Source: Silene conica | Taxonomy: Eukaryota; Streptophyta; Magnoliopsida; Caryophyllales; Caryophyllaceae | DNA length: 64,000 nt | Assembly: GCA_029255685.2 (NCBI GenBank) | Contig: CM055318.2 | Span: 11,475,001 to 11,539,000, forward strand | Direction: 5' to 3' | Shown: piece after piece, positions 9,214-21,062 of the stretch | How the letters are laid out: each line of letters begins with the position of its first letter | Position numbering within the stretch: the first letter of the stretch is position 1 | Notes under the pieces: model-generated | Database searches by the model: none | What the model was told of the DNA's origin: nothing | The model's input: only the letters and a program-made list of their open reading frames with translations | Position numbers and translations under genes: made by a program

Positions 9214-12200
9214 ATGGTGAGACCCAGAGCTGCTGATAACATTGTGCTGCAAGCAATTCAGCATCTGCTTGAGACTCAGAGACAGCAAGCGGGGAATGTT
9301 CCACCTCCTCCACCGCCGGGTGGCGAGACTAATCGTCCGGGTAGCTTTTCCTGGATTGCTTCTCAGATGTCCAGAAGCCATGTTAGGACCTATGGAGGCG
9401 AGGCTGACCCAGTAGCCCTCACAGAGTGGTTCAGAGAGATGGAAAAGAGCTTCACCTTATACTCAGTCGTTAGGGAGGATAGAGTGCGTTTAGCCGCTCA
9501 CTTCCTGACATTGGAGGCTGACCGTTGGTGGGCGTTGACTGGACCTACCGCTGTTCTTGACCCAGTGTTCGATTGGGAGGCTTTCAAAGACAGGCTCGAG
9601 GCAAGGTTCTATCCCAAGGAGTTGAGATCGCAGAGGTTGAAAGAATTTATGGATTTGAAGCAAGGGAAGATGACCGTTCAAGAATTCACCGACAAGTTCA
9701 ACCAGTTAGCTCACTTTGCATCGAGATTTGTTCGTGATGAGGCTGAGAGAGTGTATTTCTACCGTGGGAAGCTAGGGCCGAGGATTGAGAGTATGGTTCG
9801 TCGTGACTCTACTTCTTTTGTGGAGGTTTATGACGATGCTATTTGGGCCGAGAGTTCTATTCGTGCCATTGATGCTGAGACCCGTGCCGCTACTTCCAGC
9901 TTCACTTCGCACCAGAGATCCGGGTACCAGGGGAAGAGACCATTTGTCCCTTCTACTTCTTCGCCTTCTTCTCAGAAGAAGCGTTTTGAGAGGTTCTCTG
10001 CTCCGGTTGCTAAGACCTTTGTTCACACCGACACATCTCCTAGTGTTTGCCACCGTTGTGGTAAACCTTCTCATCCGGGTTTTGACTGTTTCAAGAATGC
10101 CTATAAGTGTTTCACTTGTAATGGATTTGGGCATCGATCGTATGAGTGTCCTGAGAGGGACACCGCACTTGGCAAGGCTGCCACTGCTGCTGCAGCGACT
10201 AAAGGAGGGAAGCCGAAAGGGAAGATTTTTGTGATGACTAGGGCTGAGGCTGAGGCGCATCCTGACATTGTTGCCGGTATATTTTCTGTTCTTGGCGCTA
10301 AGTGCCTTATTTTATTCGATACTGGAGCTTCTTTGTCATTTATATCGACTCAGTTCGCCGACCGTCTAGCTCTTGAGTCTTCATTGGTTGAGGAGACTTC
10401 TATTTCCTTACCTTCTGGAGACGTATTTGCCTGCTCTTCGTCCCATAGGGATGTTCCTATCGTTATTGGTCAAGCCACATTTCCAGCGGACTTACTGAGA
10501 TTTCCTCTCGAGGAGTTTGACATTATCCTCGGTATGGATTGGTTATCGCGATACCATGCTCGCTTCGAGTGTCGCGACCAGAAAATCTGCTTGAGGAGTT
10601 CTTCAGGAGTTCGTGTTTCCTATAGGGGAACTCGCCCTCAAAAGGGTGTTCGTGTTATCTCTTCGATGAAAGCTTCTTATCTTCTTAGGAAGGGTTGCCA
10701 AGCCTTCCTGTGTGTTGTTACAGCTGCTAAACCATCGCTACCGAAGCTTGAAGATGTAGCCATTGTTCGTGAGTATCCAGATGTGTTCCCAGATGACTTG
10801 CCAGGGATACCGCCAGAGAGAGATGTGGAGTTTACTATTGAACTTGTTCCAGGTACCGGACCGATTTCTAAAGCTCCTTACCGGATGGCTCCGCCAGAGT
10901 TGAAAGAGTTGAAGCAGCAATTGGAAGAGATGATCGAGAAAGGTTTCATTAGACCTAGTGCTTCTCCGTGGGGTGCTCCTGTGTTGTTCGTTAAGAAGAA
11001 AGATGGTTCCATGAGATTGTGCATTGACTATAGAGAGCTGAACCGAGTGACCGTGAAGAACCGATATCCTTTACCTAGGATAGATGATTTGTTTGATCAG
11101 TTGAGAGGTGCTTCTAGGTTTTCTAAGATTGATCTTCGATCAGGTTATCATCAGATTCCAGTGAGAGAGGCTGATATTGCGAAGACTGCATTTCGTACCA
11201 GATATGGTCATTTTGAGTTTGTAGTTATGCCTTTTGGGTTGACTAATGCACCGGCGATTTTTATGGATCAGATGAATCGTACCTTCAGTGAGTATCTTGA
11301 CACTTGTGTAGTAGTTTTCATTGATGACATCTTGATATATTCGAAGACCGATGAGGAACATGCTGAGCATCTTCGATTGATTCTAGGGATTCTGCGCAGA
11401 CAGAAATGGTTCGCAAAGTTTTCGAAGTGTGAATTTTGGCTCTCGAAGGTTGCCTTTTTAGGACATGTGATATCCAGCGAGGGTGTGATGGTAGACCCCG
11501 CGAAGATAGAGGCTGTGGTTGATTGGGAGAGTCCCAAGGATGTTGGAGAGATCCGTAGCTTTTTGGGTTTGGCTGGTTATTATCGTAGATTCGTTGAGGA
11601 TTTTTCGAGATTGGCTCGCCCGATGACTCAGTTACTGAAGAAAGAAGCCAAATTTGTGTGGACCGACAAGTGTGAGAGTTCTTTCCAAGAGTTGAAGACC
11701 AGATTAACTTCCGCCCCCGTGTTAGCTTTGCCAGAGATCGGAGTGGACTTTGATGTGTATTGTGATGCGTCGATGTTAGGACTTGGATGCGTATTGATGC
11801 AGAGTGGAAAGGTGATAGCCTATTCATCCAGACAGTTGAGAGTTCATGAGGTGAACTATCCGACGCATGACTTGGAGTTGGCCGCAGTTGTTCATGCTTT
11901 GAAGATGTGGCGTCATTACCTGATGGGATCTCATTGCCGTATTTTCACAGATCACAAGAGCCTTAAGTACATTTTCACTCAGAAAGACCTTAACATGAGA
12001 CAGAGACGTTGGCTAGAGTTGGTGAAAGATTATGACATCGAGTTGTTATATCATGAGGGAAAAGCCAATGTAGTTGCTGATGCGCTTAGCCGCAAGACTT
12101 CTCATTCGATGAGTGCCATGAGAGTGTTGCCCGACGAGTTGTGTTCCGAGTTCCGGAAGCTGAGATTAGAGATGGTGGGTAGTGGTTTTGATTGGTTAGC

Positions 12201-13650
12201 TGCTATGACTGCCGAGCCGTCTTTATATTGGGAGATTCGCCAGAGTTTGCCTTTAGATGCCGATTTCAAGATGTTCGAGGCTAAGATTTCGAGTGGTGTT
12301 GCACCCGACTTGGTGATTGATGCTGATGGTTTCCTTAGGTTCCGTGGTAGGATGTATGTTCCTGTCGTGCCAGATTTGAGGAAGAGGATTCTTGATGAGG
12401 CTCATTTGTCACCGTACTCCGTTCATCCAGGTGGAGAGAAGATGCACAAGGATTTGAGGCTTATGTTTTGGTGGCCTGGTATGAAGAAGGAGATCTTGGA
12501 TTATGTTAGTAGGTGCTTGACTTGTCAACAAGTCAAGATAGAGCATAGGAGACCTGGTGGTTTGCTACAGCCGCTTCCCATTCCTCAGTGGAAGTGGGAG
12601 TGCATATCTATGGATTTTGTCACCGCTTTGCCTAAGACCGTGGGAGGCAAAGATGCGATTTGGGTTATTGTCGATCGTCTAACTAAGTGTGCCAGATTCG
12701 TGCCGATCAGAGAGACTTGGGATATGGATCGTTTAGCCAGGGCTTACATTGCTGAGATAGTCCGATATCATGGTGTCCCGAGGGAGATAGTTTCAGATCG
12801 TGACCCGAGGTTTTGTTCTAGGTTCTGGAAGGCCTTGCAGGAGGCTATGGGTAGCCGTTTGTTGATGAGTACTGCATTTCATGCCGCGACCGATGGTCAG
12901 TCCGAGAGGACTATACAGACATTAGAGGATTTGCTCCGTGCTTGTGCCCTTGATTTTCAGAGTTCTTGGGAGCAGTGTTTGCCGTTGGTAGAGTTTTCTT
13001 ACAACAACAGTTATCATGCTTCCATTGGTATGGCTCCGTACGAGGCTCTTTATGGTAGGAAGTGCCGTAGTCCGATTTGTTGGGATCAAGCTAGTGATGT
13101 TCGTGACCTTGGACCTGATCAGCTAGCTGAGACCATTGACCGTGTACAGCTTATTAGGAATAGGATGAAAGCCGCTCAGGACCGGCAGAAATCCTATGCT
13201 GATGTTCGCCGTAGACCCCTAGAGTTTGAGGTGAGTGATCGAGTTTTCTTGAGAGTTTCTCCGATGAAAGGCGTCAAAAGGTTTGGAGTTAAGGGCAAGT
13301 TGAGCCCTAAGTATATTGGCCCTTTTGAGATCGTGAAGAGGATTGGTGCTGCTGCTTACCGATTGGACTTGCCTCCTAGTTTGGGCAAGGTTCATAACGT
13401 TTTTCATGTTTCCCAGCTCCGTAAGTATGTTAGTGACCCGAGTCATGTATTGCCTAGAGAGATCGAGAACTTGGAGCCGAGTCTTGCTTTCGAGGAGCGT
13501 CCGGTGAAGATCCTTGACCGTCAGGATAGGAAGCTTAGGAGCAAGGTGGTGCCGCTAGTGAAGGTCCTTTGGCGTTGCGGTGATGTTGAGGAGCAGACGT
13601 GGGAGACTGAGGCATCGATGCGTATCGCGCATCCTTCTCTTTTCGATTGA
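9214..13650 (+). CDS. Chromovirus gag-pol polyprotein (1,478 aa), intact
   Basis: One uninterrupted frame encodes particle protein, protease, reverse transcriptase, RNase H, integrase and a C-terminal chromodomain-like segment. Visible marks are a retrotransposon gag domain (about residues 60-220), two CCHC knuckles starting near residues 279 and 299, the protease motif FDTGAS (D at 369), the catalytic FIDD at 702-705, RNase H YCDAS near 849, the integrase zinc finger beginning with H1064 (H-x7-H and C-x2-C), and the core with SDRDPRF and TDGQSERT. The last 60 residues (PVKILD, PLVKVLW, ETWE-like) match the chromodomain of Tekay/Del elements, thought to guide integration into heterochromatin. 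The ATG at 9214 is the first in frame after the primer site. No stop or frameshift is seen, and length is normal for the clade. Confidence 0.95.
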   Translation: MVRPRAADNIVLQAIQHLLETQRQQAGNVPPPPPPGGETNRPGSFSWIASQMSRSHVRTYGGEADPVALTEWFREMEKSFTLYSVVREDRVRLAAHFLTLEADRWWALTGPTAVLDPVFDWEAFKDRLEARFYPKELRSQRLKEFMDLKQGKMTVQEFTDKFNQLAHFASRFVRDEAERVYFYRGKLGPRIESMVRRDSTSFVEVYDDAIWAESSIRAIDAETRAATSSFTSHQRSGYQGKRPFVPSTSSPSSQKKRFERFSAPVAKTFVHTDTSPSVCHRCGKPSHPGFDCFKNAYKCFTCNGFGHRSYECPERDTALGKAATAAAATKGGKPKGKIFVMTRAEAEAHPDIVAGIFSVLGAKCLILFDTGASLSFISTQFADRLALESSLVEETSISLPSGDVFACSSSHRDVPIVIGQATFPADLLRFPLEEFDIILGMDWLSRYHARFECRDQKICLRSSSGVRVSYRGTRPQKGVRVISSMKASYLLRKGCQAFLCVVTAAKPSLPKLEDVAIVREYPDVFPDDLPGIPPERDVEFTIELVPGTGPISKAPYRMAPPELKELKQQLEEMIEKGFIRPSASPWGAPVLFVKKKDGSMRLCIDYRELNRVTVKNRYPLPRIDDLFDQLRGASRFSKIDLRSGYHQIPVREADIAKTAFRTRYGHFEFVVMPFGLTNAPAIFMDQMNRTFSEYLDTCVVVFIDDILIYSKTDEEHAEHLRLILGILRRQKWFAKFSKCEFWLSKVAFLGHVISSEGVMVDPAKIEAVVDWESPKDVGEIRSFLGLAGYYRRFVEDFSRLARPMTQLLKKEAKFVWTDKCESSFQELKTRLTSAPVLALPEIGVDFDVYCDASMLGLGCVLMQSGKVIAYSSRQLRVHEVNYPTHDLELAAVVHALKMWRHYLMGSHCRIFTDHKSLKYIFTQKDLNMRQRRWLELVKDYDIELLYHEGKANVVADALSRKTSHSMSAMRVLPDELCSEFRKLRLEMVGSGFDWLAAMTAEPSLYWEIRQSLPLDADFKMFEAKISSGVAPDLVIDADGFLRFRGRMYVPVVPDLRKRILDEAHLSPYSVHPGGEKMHKDLRLMFWWPGMKKEILDYVSRCLTCQQVKIEHRRPGGLLQPLPIPQWKWECISMDFVTALPKTVGGKDAIWVIVDRLTKCARFVPIRETWDMDRLARAYIAEIVRYHGVPREIVSDRDPRFCSRFWKALQEAMGSRLLMSTAFHAATDGQSERTIQTLEDLLRACALDFQSSWEQCLPLVEFSYNNSYHASIGMAPYEALYGRKCRSPICWDQASDVRDLGPDQLAETIDRVQLIRNRMKAAQDRQKSYADVRRRPLEFEVSDRVFLRVSPMKGVKRFGVKGKLSPKYIGPFEIVKRIGAAAYRLDLPPSLGKVHNVFHVSQLRKYVSDPSHVLPREIENLEPSLAFEERPVKILDRQDRKLRSKVVPLVKVLWRCGDVEEQTWETEASMRIAHPSLFD

Positions 13651-13701
13651 GGTATAGTATATAGATTTATGCCCGTTCGAGTTTCGAGGACGAAACTTTT
13701 T

Positions 13702-13715
13702 GAAGTTGGGGTGAT
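13702..13715 (+). other. Polypurine tract of chromovirus C
   Basis: GAAGTTGGGGTGAT directly precedes the right LTR; upstream is a GAGGACGAAA block. This is the expected plus-strand primer position. Confidence 0.8.
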
Positions 13716-16584
13716 TGTAACATCCCGTATTTTCGTAAAATCTAATTTAAGCGATTTTAATTATTTTAAGTAATAAAATAATATTTTAATAATTTAATTC
13801 GGAAATTTTTGTAAATAAATAAGATCCGCCTTAAGAACCCTCAGTTCTTAAGACGAATACAACTTGGCATAAATTGAGTATCCGACTCAAGTGTTAATTC
13901 CATATCCGTTAAAGGTCCGTTCCATTTAATTATTCGGAAAGGACCCACTTGTACTCTTATAAACCCTTAAGTCGACATTTCCCCTCCCTCAAGCTTCATT
14001 TCACTGTAAACTCAAAACTCACAAAACCTCCATTAATACTCTCTCCTTTTCAAGCTTTTCTCCATCATCCGTCTTCCGAATCACAAAAGTAAGTACATTT
14101 TCGGAATCCTCGCGCGATTTCCAAGACATCTATCACTTTCGTTTTTCTTTTTATCGACTTCAAAAATCGGGCTGTTTTGCCTTTAATCCGTTTTTGATGC
14201 TCTTGAACCGTTTTCTTTGTTGTAGGGGTTGGTCTTGACGATCCCGACGTGGACTCTTACGTGGTAGAGGAGGATCAATCGCCGGATTAAGCTTTAAGGT
14301 GACGATAATGAGAAACTCGGCCTATTTGTGAATATTAGCATATTGATGTGATTCTTGACTTGATTTCTGTTTTTATTCATGTTTGATGATCAAGAGTTGT
14401 AGTAACATACTTAGGAATGCTTTACTTTGATGAATTTATGCTTGTTAAGGTTTATATGCTCATATGTTGTTCTTATGAAAAATCTCATGTTTGCGACGGA
14501 TACTTGTTTTAAACGTCTTAAGGATTGTTATGGGAATTACGTGCTGCTAGGAAGTAGTATTGGATGTTTGATAATGATGGGCAAACTTATGTTGTAGCAA
14601 TTTTGAAGTTTGAGTATCAATTTGTGAAGCTTTGTGATGTTGGGAATTTGCGTTTTCGGTAACAGGCTCTCTGAGCCGGTAGACCGACCGGCCGCCGGTC
14701 GACCGGCTGGGAGAGCATATATTGTATTTTCGAGATTTTTGGGAATTTGGCTTAGGACTGCCAGCCGGCCGACCGGCTGCCTGCCGATCGGCTGGTGGTC
14801 ATTTTTGTTGTTCGTGTTTTGCGAAGAACCTTAGTAGAATGGGAGCCCAGCCGGCAGACCGGCCGCCTGCCAGCCGGCTGGGAGTACATTGGGGAAAGGG
14901 TTACGAATTTGTGAAGGTCAAGGGGAAGGTTCTCCCAGCCGGCCGACCGGCTGCCTGCCGACCGGCTGGGGACCCTCTTTTGTGTTCTGGTTTTTGAAAG
15001 CAAAGAAGAGCGACTGGGGTGGTCACCAGCCGGCCGACCGGCTGCCTGCCGACCGGCTGGGGACCCCTGTATGTCATTTTGTGTTTTTGAAATTAAATCG
15101 TAACTTTCAAACGGTTGATCGGTTTTGTTTGAAACTCGTTTTGTATACCCGTGGCATGTATTTGAGGTCCCCGGTGTACGGGCAACGTTATATTGGGTTC
15201 GGGAATGAAGTGAGGATAGAGACCCCCCGGTCGGGTAACCGAAAGGGAAACCGGCTCTCCCTCGCCCTAGTTCCCGGAATCAATTGAATGTTGATTAGGA
15301 GTTTAAGAAGTTAGAACTATAGGTTAGTTTCTACCTTTGATTGTTCAGTGGTTACAATGGTTGTCGCGTGGTGGGATATGTGTTAAGTTCACCTCTGGAC
15401 CCACTACGTGTTTATATGTCGCGTGACGGGATATGTGTTAAGCTCACCTCTGGACCCGTTACGTGTTTTGCTTGGGCGTGTCAGGATATGTGTTAAGCTC
15501 ACCTCTGGACCTGACACGTGATCGGTTGTCGTACACGGGATATGTGTTAAGCTCACCTCTGGACCCGTTGTGCGATGACTGTGTATTGGGATATGTGTTA
15601 AGTTCACCTCTGGACCCAATACATGTTTGTAGCATTGGGATATGTGTTAAGTTCACCTCTGGACCCTTTGCTTTTGGATGATTAGAGATATGTGTTAAGT
15701 TCACCGCTGGACCCTTTTCATGATTTGTAAGTTTAGGGATATGTGTTAAGTTCACCTCTGGACCCTTTACTTGATTAGATGTTGGGATATGTGTTAAGCT
15801 CACCTCTGGACCCGACATAGTGTAGTAATGGGATATGTGTTAAGTTCACCTCTGGACCCGTTGCTAGTGTTATGAATGTTTATCTGCTTGCCTAGATGAT
15901 GGTACAGTGTCAGATATGCATGTCGAGTTGTTGATGTTACTTAGTTGTGGTTTAATCATCCAAGGCATTGGATGACTCTTAGTTCGGTTTCATAAATAAT
16001 TGGATTGAAAGACCCCCCGACTGGGTAACCAGTAGGGAAACCGGCTCTCCTTCCTATTTGTTTATGAAGTTAGTTGAGAGCCGTGCATGGTAATCGCATG
16101 TTAGTGAAAGATCAGATGATGAGTTGTTTATGCTTCACATGTTGATATATGTTGGAGTATTCTGTATTGTTTTATATGTTACGTGTTGTCACAAAAGGTG
16201 GCTAGGAGAACTCTAGTCACTCCCCACTGATTGTGGCGTACATGTTTTCATGTATGTAGGTACATGCAGGGTTGGAGATCAGGGTTACAGGAGAGCTAGC
16301 GAGTGATGATCCATTCATCAGATGACTTACCGTTTACGCTTAGCTAGACTCTTAGACGCTTACTGTTTACGCTTTTGTGCCTGTAGGGATGTTCCATCCC
16401 AGGCGATGTGTATATTTCATTTCCGTACTTATAACTGTTACTTATCTCTTTTGGTTTTCAGTTTCAGTTTATGTTTCAGTTTAAGACTTCTCGCATGTTG
16501 TTTTATCTTCTAAAAGTTTTAAATTCCGCTGCATTTTTGGTACTTTTATGTGTTTACTTTTCCGCTTTCGCGAGGGGTTTTACA
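13716..16584 (+). repeat. Right LTR of chromovirus C
   Basis: Same length as the left LTR at a constant offset of 7,537 bp, with no difference seen. It repeats the GC-rich array (14674-15063), the GTAA hairpins (15220 and 16010) and the ten-unit hairpin array (15365-15866). Confidence 0.93.
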
Positions 16585-16589
16585 AGGAT

Positions 16590-17670
16590 GATCTTCCAAA
16601 ATGCTCAACAAGAACACCTCTTCTAAGATGCACCAAGACAATCCCTTAATGAACCGAAATCTTGTAGTTGCTAGACTAGAAATCAGTTTCTCCTTAAATA
16701 ATTCTACTCTCTCTAATTAGAATATCAATACTAATATTATATCATATTATTATTAGTAAATTTATTATTATCTCACAATAATAATATTTGAGGTTTTTAT
16801 GTTTTTCTTACCTTAGAAAAATTATGCAAGCATGAGGATTAGTTTGAATTATGAGCTACTTACATACTTATGTAAGTGGTGCTTAGGGTTAATGGGGGCC
16901 GGGTATGGGGAAGAACAAGAGGGAACCAATTCCCTTTCCCATGTAATTAGGGTGGCCTGTAGGTGTTGGTCTCAAAAAACACTTTAATGATTGTGTTTTA
17001 TTAGTTAATAAAACACCCCTAATCACCTTCATTTAGCCGCCCAAAACCGGCACAAGAGCATTCAAAATGGACTTAATTTTACCATTTTATCAACTTCACA
17101 ATTGTATGTAATATAACATGTAACATGTCACAATATTGTAAAATAACAATTGTTTTAATTTAATCATACATATTTAGCAAGTAAATATTATTCATAAATT
17201 AATAAATCATATTTATAAAGTTGACTAGTAATTCGAAATTACTATAAAATGGTCATTCATCGTCAAGACGACTTACAACTTTTGTATTAATTATAACCCA
17301 ATTCATTCTAATCACGATATTATAAAATATCGTTTATTGTTTAACAATTGACACGTTTCAATTTTAAACATAAATCTTACAATAAGATTTAACCTCTGAT
17401 TTCCCGATATACGGGTTTAAGGAATATGATCAAATCGTATCAATATACATTTGATCACTTTATCAATTAAGGGAATTGTCCTAAAGGTGTGACCTAAAGG
17501 GATCAACTGACCACCACCGTCATACGACAGTAATGTCAAACTCTAGTTAGTCAATCATTACCGATTAATGTTGGTCAGTTGACTAATATAAATCGTATCA
17601 TCCCTTGCGCATTCTCGTCATGAGATTTAATTACGTGATCGCACTATTGTTGAGGACACATTTCCCAACA
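16590..17670 (-). repeat. Left (3') LTR of element B, second part
   Basis: Continues the LTR after element C and its TSD and ends TTCCCAACA. It differs from the right LTR by only a few substitutions (for example GAGGACAC versus GATGACAC near the end), so B is young but older than C. Confidence 0.9.
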
Positions 17671-20153
17671 ATCTCCCACTTGTCCTCGACAAGTGTGCGT
17701 CACCAATTCTCTTGTCCTATTACAATCTCCCACTCAATGCAAGATGTCTCTCTGAGGTCGTACTTGCATTTGATCATATCATGAGTGGTTTTCTCGATCT
17801 GGAGAATAACTGTTTGACCGGAATTATCTACCATAGATACCTTCCGAGCGTGGCCACGCATTTCCAGTCAACTTCTCCTCGAGTGGCCTTGAGATTTGAA
17901 CAACCCTGACAAGGGGTGGACAATTTCTATCGCACTACTTCCTTCAACTAGTCACAGTCAGTCACAGCCTGAAGCAATCCCATTTGACTCCAGTTACGAA
18001 AAGTCGTAGAGAATGGATCAAGGTTATGCCTAAACTGTACCATCTTGGGAGAGTAGTCTTTAGTCTAAGAATTGACTCACAAGAATACTATAGCAGCTCT
18101 CGCCACGACCCGGCTATTATAAAATTTCTATAACTCTATAAGCGGTCACTTTGCCCGACAGAGTGTCTCTGCAGTCTGCCTATGTGATCGACTAGTCATC
18201 ACATATGACTCTATGGCACTTGAACTTGCCATCAATCGCCTCACATTCTAGTCGCTTTGAGATGTCACCTCATGTAAGCGGCTAGGGGTTATACTAAGTC
18301 AATCCAGTTCACTTATGGGGTTCAATATTGTCTCTCACAACCCATTTGGATTTTGACAAAGTATCTTTCATCTTGAGTTAATCATAACTTAAATGACATT
18401 GTCATGCACAAATAGTCAATACTATTTCATTGCATTTGATGCACGATCATCTATTTGTATTAATGTTTTGCGAATAAACCCTTTTATTCATGATTGCAAA
18501 ACTTACAAATTTTGGTCTCCTTCCGACTCATATTATCTCACATAATATGATCTTATTTGAACACATATCTAGAACCCATTCTAGATCTTGAGGTTCCTTT
18601 CCTGAGGGAAGCTCCCACTGTTATCTTATAACTCGTGACGTATTGATATACTAGAGGGATTAAAGAATCAATCGGAATTATCTAGTCCCTTATGTGCTGA
18701 AATCTATATTGCAGTTATTAGTGATATCATCACCCTTATTATTTTCAAACATCTTGGCTATTTAATCAAGGTTATTCATATCTAACCATTTTGATTTCTA
18801 ATGGGCGACCTTTTATTATCAATATAATAACCTTCGCGTAAAGCTCCATCATCGTATGATATAAGGTATTTGATCATCTAGAATTTCAAACCTCTTATTC
18901 TTTACACCTTAAAGAATCACCCATCCTCTCTAAATGGTAGGCTTAATTCTTTTAATGAACATTGCTCCCACTAAAATCAATATTACTCGATCTCTTAAAT
19001 GAACCTTTCATTTCTTGCATGTAAATCTTTATTTATCACTTGAATCATTATTACTATCACTATCCCTATAGTGATCTATTTTCATTCAATCAATCATCAC
19101 CCTCTTTTCATGTCTTCGTTTCCTCGAGACGAATATGACATGATAATTTCCTTATAACTACATTGAGAGAATTGAGATGATTTCTTCTCTTTTATCTTAT
19201 AAACTTAGAAAAATCATTTATTAAGGAACCGGTCTTTCCTCCCGTATAGATAGATGATTTCTCCTCTATTATCTTATAATCTTTAAAAAATCATTATCTC
19301 AAGGAGCCGATATTCTTTCCGAATTCATACGGGGTTTCCCACGGAAACAATGAACATAAGGAACTTTCTTCGAGTGTCCTCCCGTAGTTTCTTCAGTGTC
19401 CTCTCGTAGTTTCTTCAATTCATTCATTTAGGGCTCTTCTTAAGACTCCCATGTAGGAATCTTCTTTAAGATCCTTTATTTTCATCATTGGTTTGCGAGC
19501 GAAATATTTTCTCCTACTCTATCCTTCTAACAATAACCTTTATTCGTATAAGGATAGCTATTTCGATTAACCAATGCATAGGAATGTTTGAAGTTTTATA
19601 GGTGTGATGAATACATTCTCATTTTCACTTAAAATGAAAATCTTATAATGAACTGATGTTGTCTCATTTTGATTGAAAGTATCTCATGGGGTGTAGTTCT
19701 CCGTTTTAATCAACACTTTGATTACATTATATTGCTCGTATCAATGTTTATTGCGTGATAAAATCACCATTATTCATGTTTAAACAAGGTATGCAATTTA
19801 TTTAAGAAATCAAGACATTGATTAAGAACAAAAGTAGTGACTCGGGTGAAAACCAAGTCACCAATATCTAAAATTACAACCATTATTGTTTTAGGATTTT
19901 AATCCTTGTCTTACAAGAAAGTAAATTGTTCCACAAATAAAATGCAAACTATGAAAGAAGACGATATGAAAATTAGAGCCTAGCTCTTCAAGTCTTCGAT
20001 CAATTGGATGCTACCGTAGCCATCCAAGTAAGGAACCTCATGCTTCCTTCTCATTGCCCTTATCATTATTAGGGGGTGGCTCTTTAAAACAATTAAAAAG
20101 GGTAAATATCAACACATTTGTATCACTATACATAAGTTGATAAATGACATGAA
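17671..20153 (-). other. Element B 3' non-coding region with polypurine tract
   Basis: On the minus strand AAGTGGGAGATT (17671-17682) directly precedes the 3' LTR and serves as the polypurine tract. The next 2.5 kb up to the gag stop has no credible reading frame. In an autonomous Copia element this space would hold pol; here it is unrelated AT-rich sequence. Confidence 0.7.
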
Positions 20154-21062
20154 TTATAAACGAGAATTATTACCTACGGCGGTTGCCTTCCCATTTTTGA
20201 GATCGCTTAAGTACTTGGGGCAATTACGCTTCCAATGACCGATCCTCGTGCAATAATGGCACTTGTCTTCGGATTTCGAAGACGAGGTGGAAGCGCCTTT
20301 CGTAAAGGTCTTTTCTTTGGTCGCTTTGGGCTTGAACGTTTTCTTGCCCTTGCCTTTAAAGGCATTCCTTTTGAAGCTCGTTTTCCCTTTCTTTTCGATG
20401 TTTAAAACATCCTTGGTGGAACTTTCATGAAGTCCCATGTCCCTTTCGGCTTGGACGAGCATCTTATGCAACTCATCCAATGTTGTCTCTTGGTTTCGCA
20501 TGTTGAAATTCACCCGGAATTGAGCATACGACTTAACCTTATTGAGCGAGTGAAGAACTCGGTCAATTATGAGAGAGTCGGGAACATCAACGTCTTGCGC
20601 TTTTAGAGTCTCCGCGAGCTCAACGAGTTTGAGCACATGAGGGCTTATCTTTTGCCCTTCCTTCAACGTAATGTCGAAGAAGGCGGAAGCCGCCTCATAT
20701 TGGATCACCCTTGGAGTTTGCGAAAACATGGTCGCAAGCTTGGTGTATATCTCATACGATGTGGTCAACTTAATCATACTCCTTTGGAGATCCGGCTCCA
20801 TGGAGAAGATGAGCACATTTTTAAGAGCAGAGGACTCTTTCATGTAGGCTTCATAGGCCTCACGATTTTGGACCGATGAACGAGCGGTCGGAGCGGGAGG
20901 AGCGGTTTCGGATAGGTAACGACTCTTATCGTCACCTTGAGCGGCCAAAAGTAATTGCGCATCCCAATCCTTAAAATTGGAACCATGCTTATCGAGTTTG
21001 CAACGATCCATAAAGGATCGAAGCCATGATACGTTAGTGAGAGGTGGAGCGTTGGTTGCCAT
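20154..21062 (-). CDS. Copia-type gag of non-autonomous element B (302 aa), intact
   Basis: This is the only gene of element B. It encodes a Copia gag domain (SWLRSFMDRCKL, GSNFKDWDAQL) and one CCHC zinc knuckle, C268-x2-C-x4-H-x4-C281, preceded by a lysine-rich stretch (about residues 222-262). It resembles the gag of element A along its length. The frame stops 21 residues after the knuckle, where A continues into protease. The frame has no defect, so selection for gag function is plausible: particle assembly and packaging of its own RNA while pol comes from elsewhere. The start is the first ATG after the leader. Confidence 0.9.
   Translation of the reverse strand: MATNAPPLTNVSWLRSFMDRCKLDKHGSNFKDWDAQLLLAAQGDDKSRYLSETAPPAPTARSSVQNREAYEAYMKESSALKNVLIFSMEPDLQRSMIKLTTSYEIYTKLATMFSQTPRVIQYEAASAFFDITLKEGQKISPHVLKLVELAETLKAQDVDVPDSLIIDRVLHSLNKVKSYAQFRVNFNMRNQETTLDELHKMLVQAERDMGLHESSTKDVLNIEKKGKTSFKRNAFKGKGKKTFKPKATKEKTFTKGASTSSSKSEDKCHYCTRIGHWKRNCPKYLSDLKNGKATAVGNNSRL

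Larger units (their letters stand above)
6179..16584 (+). mobile_element. Intact Ty3/Gypsy chromovirus (Tekay/Del-like), element C
   Basis: A 10,406-bp element flanked by AGGAT (6174-6178 and 16585-16589). Both LTRs are 2,869 bp with TG...CA ends, and I found no difference between them wherever I compared, including every long frame inside them. It has an iMet primer site, one uninterrupted 1,478-codon gag-pol frame and a polypurine tract. The clade call rests on the single gag-pol frame and the C-terminal chromodomain-like segment. Identical LTRs imply a very recent insertion. It is the youngest visible event in this nest and could be autonomous. Confidence 0.93.

Noticed and set aside
9163..13446. 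Antisense and alternative-frame ORFs within gag-pol of element C
   Set aside because: Shadows of the real 1,478-codon frame; no motifs.
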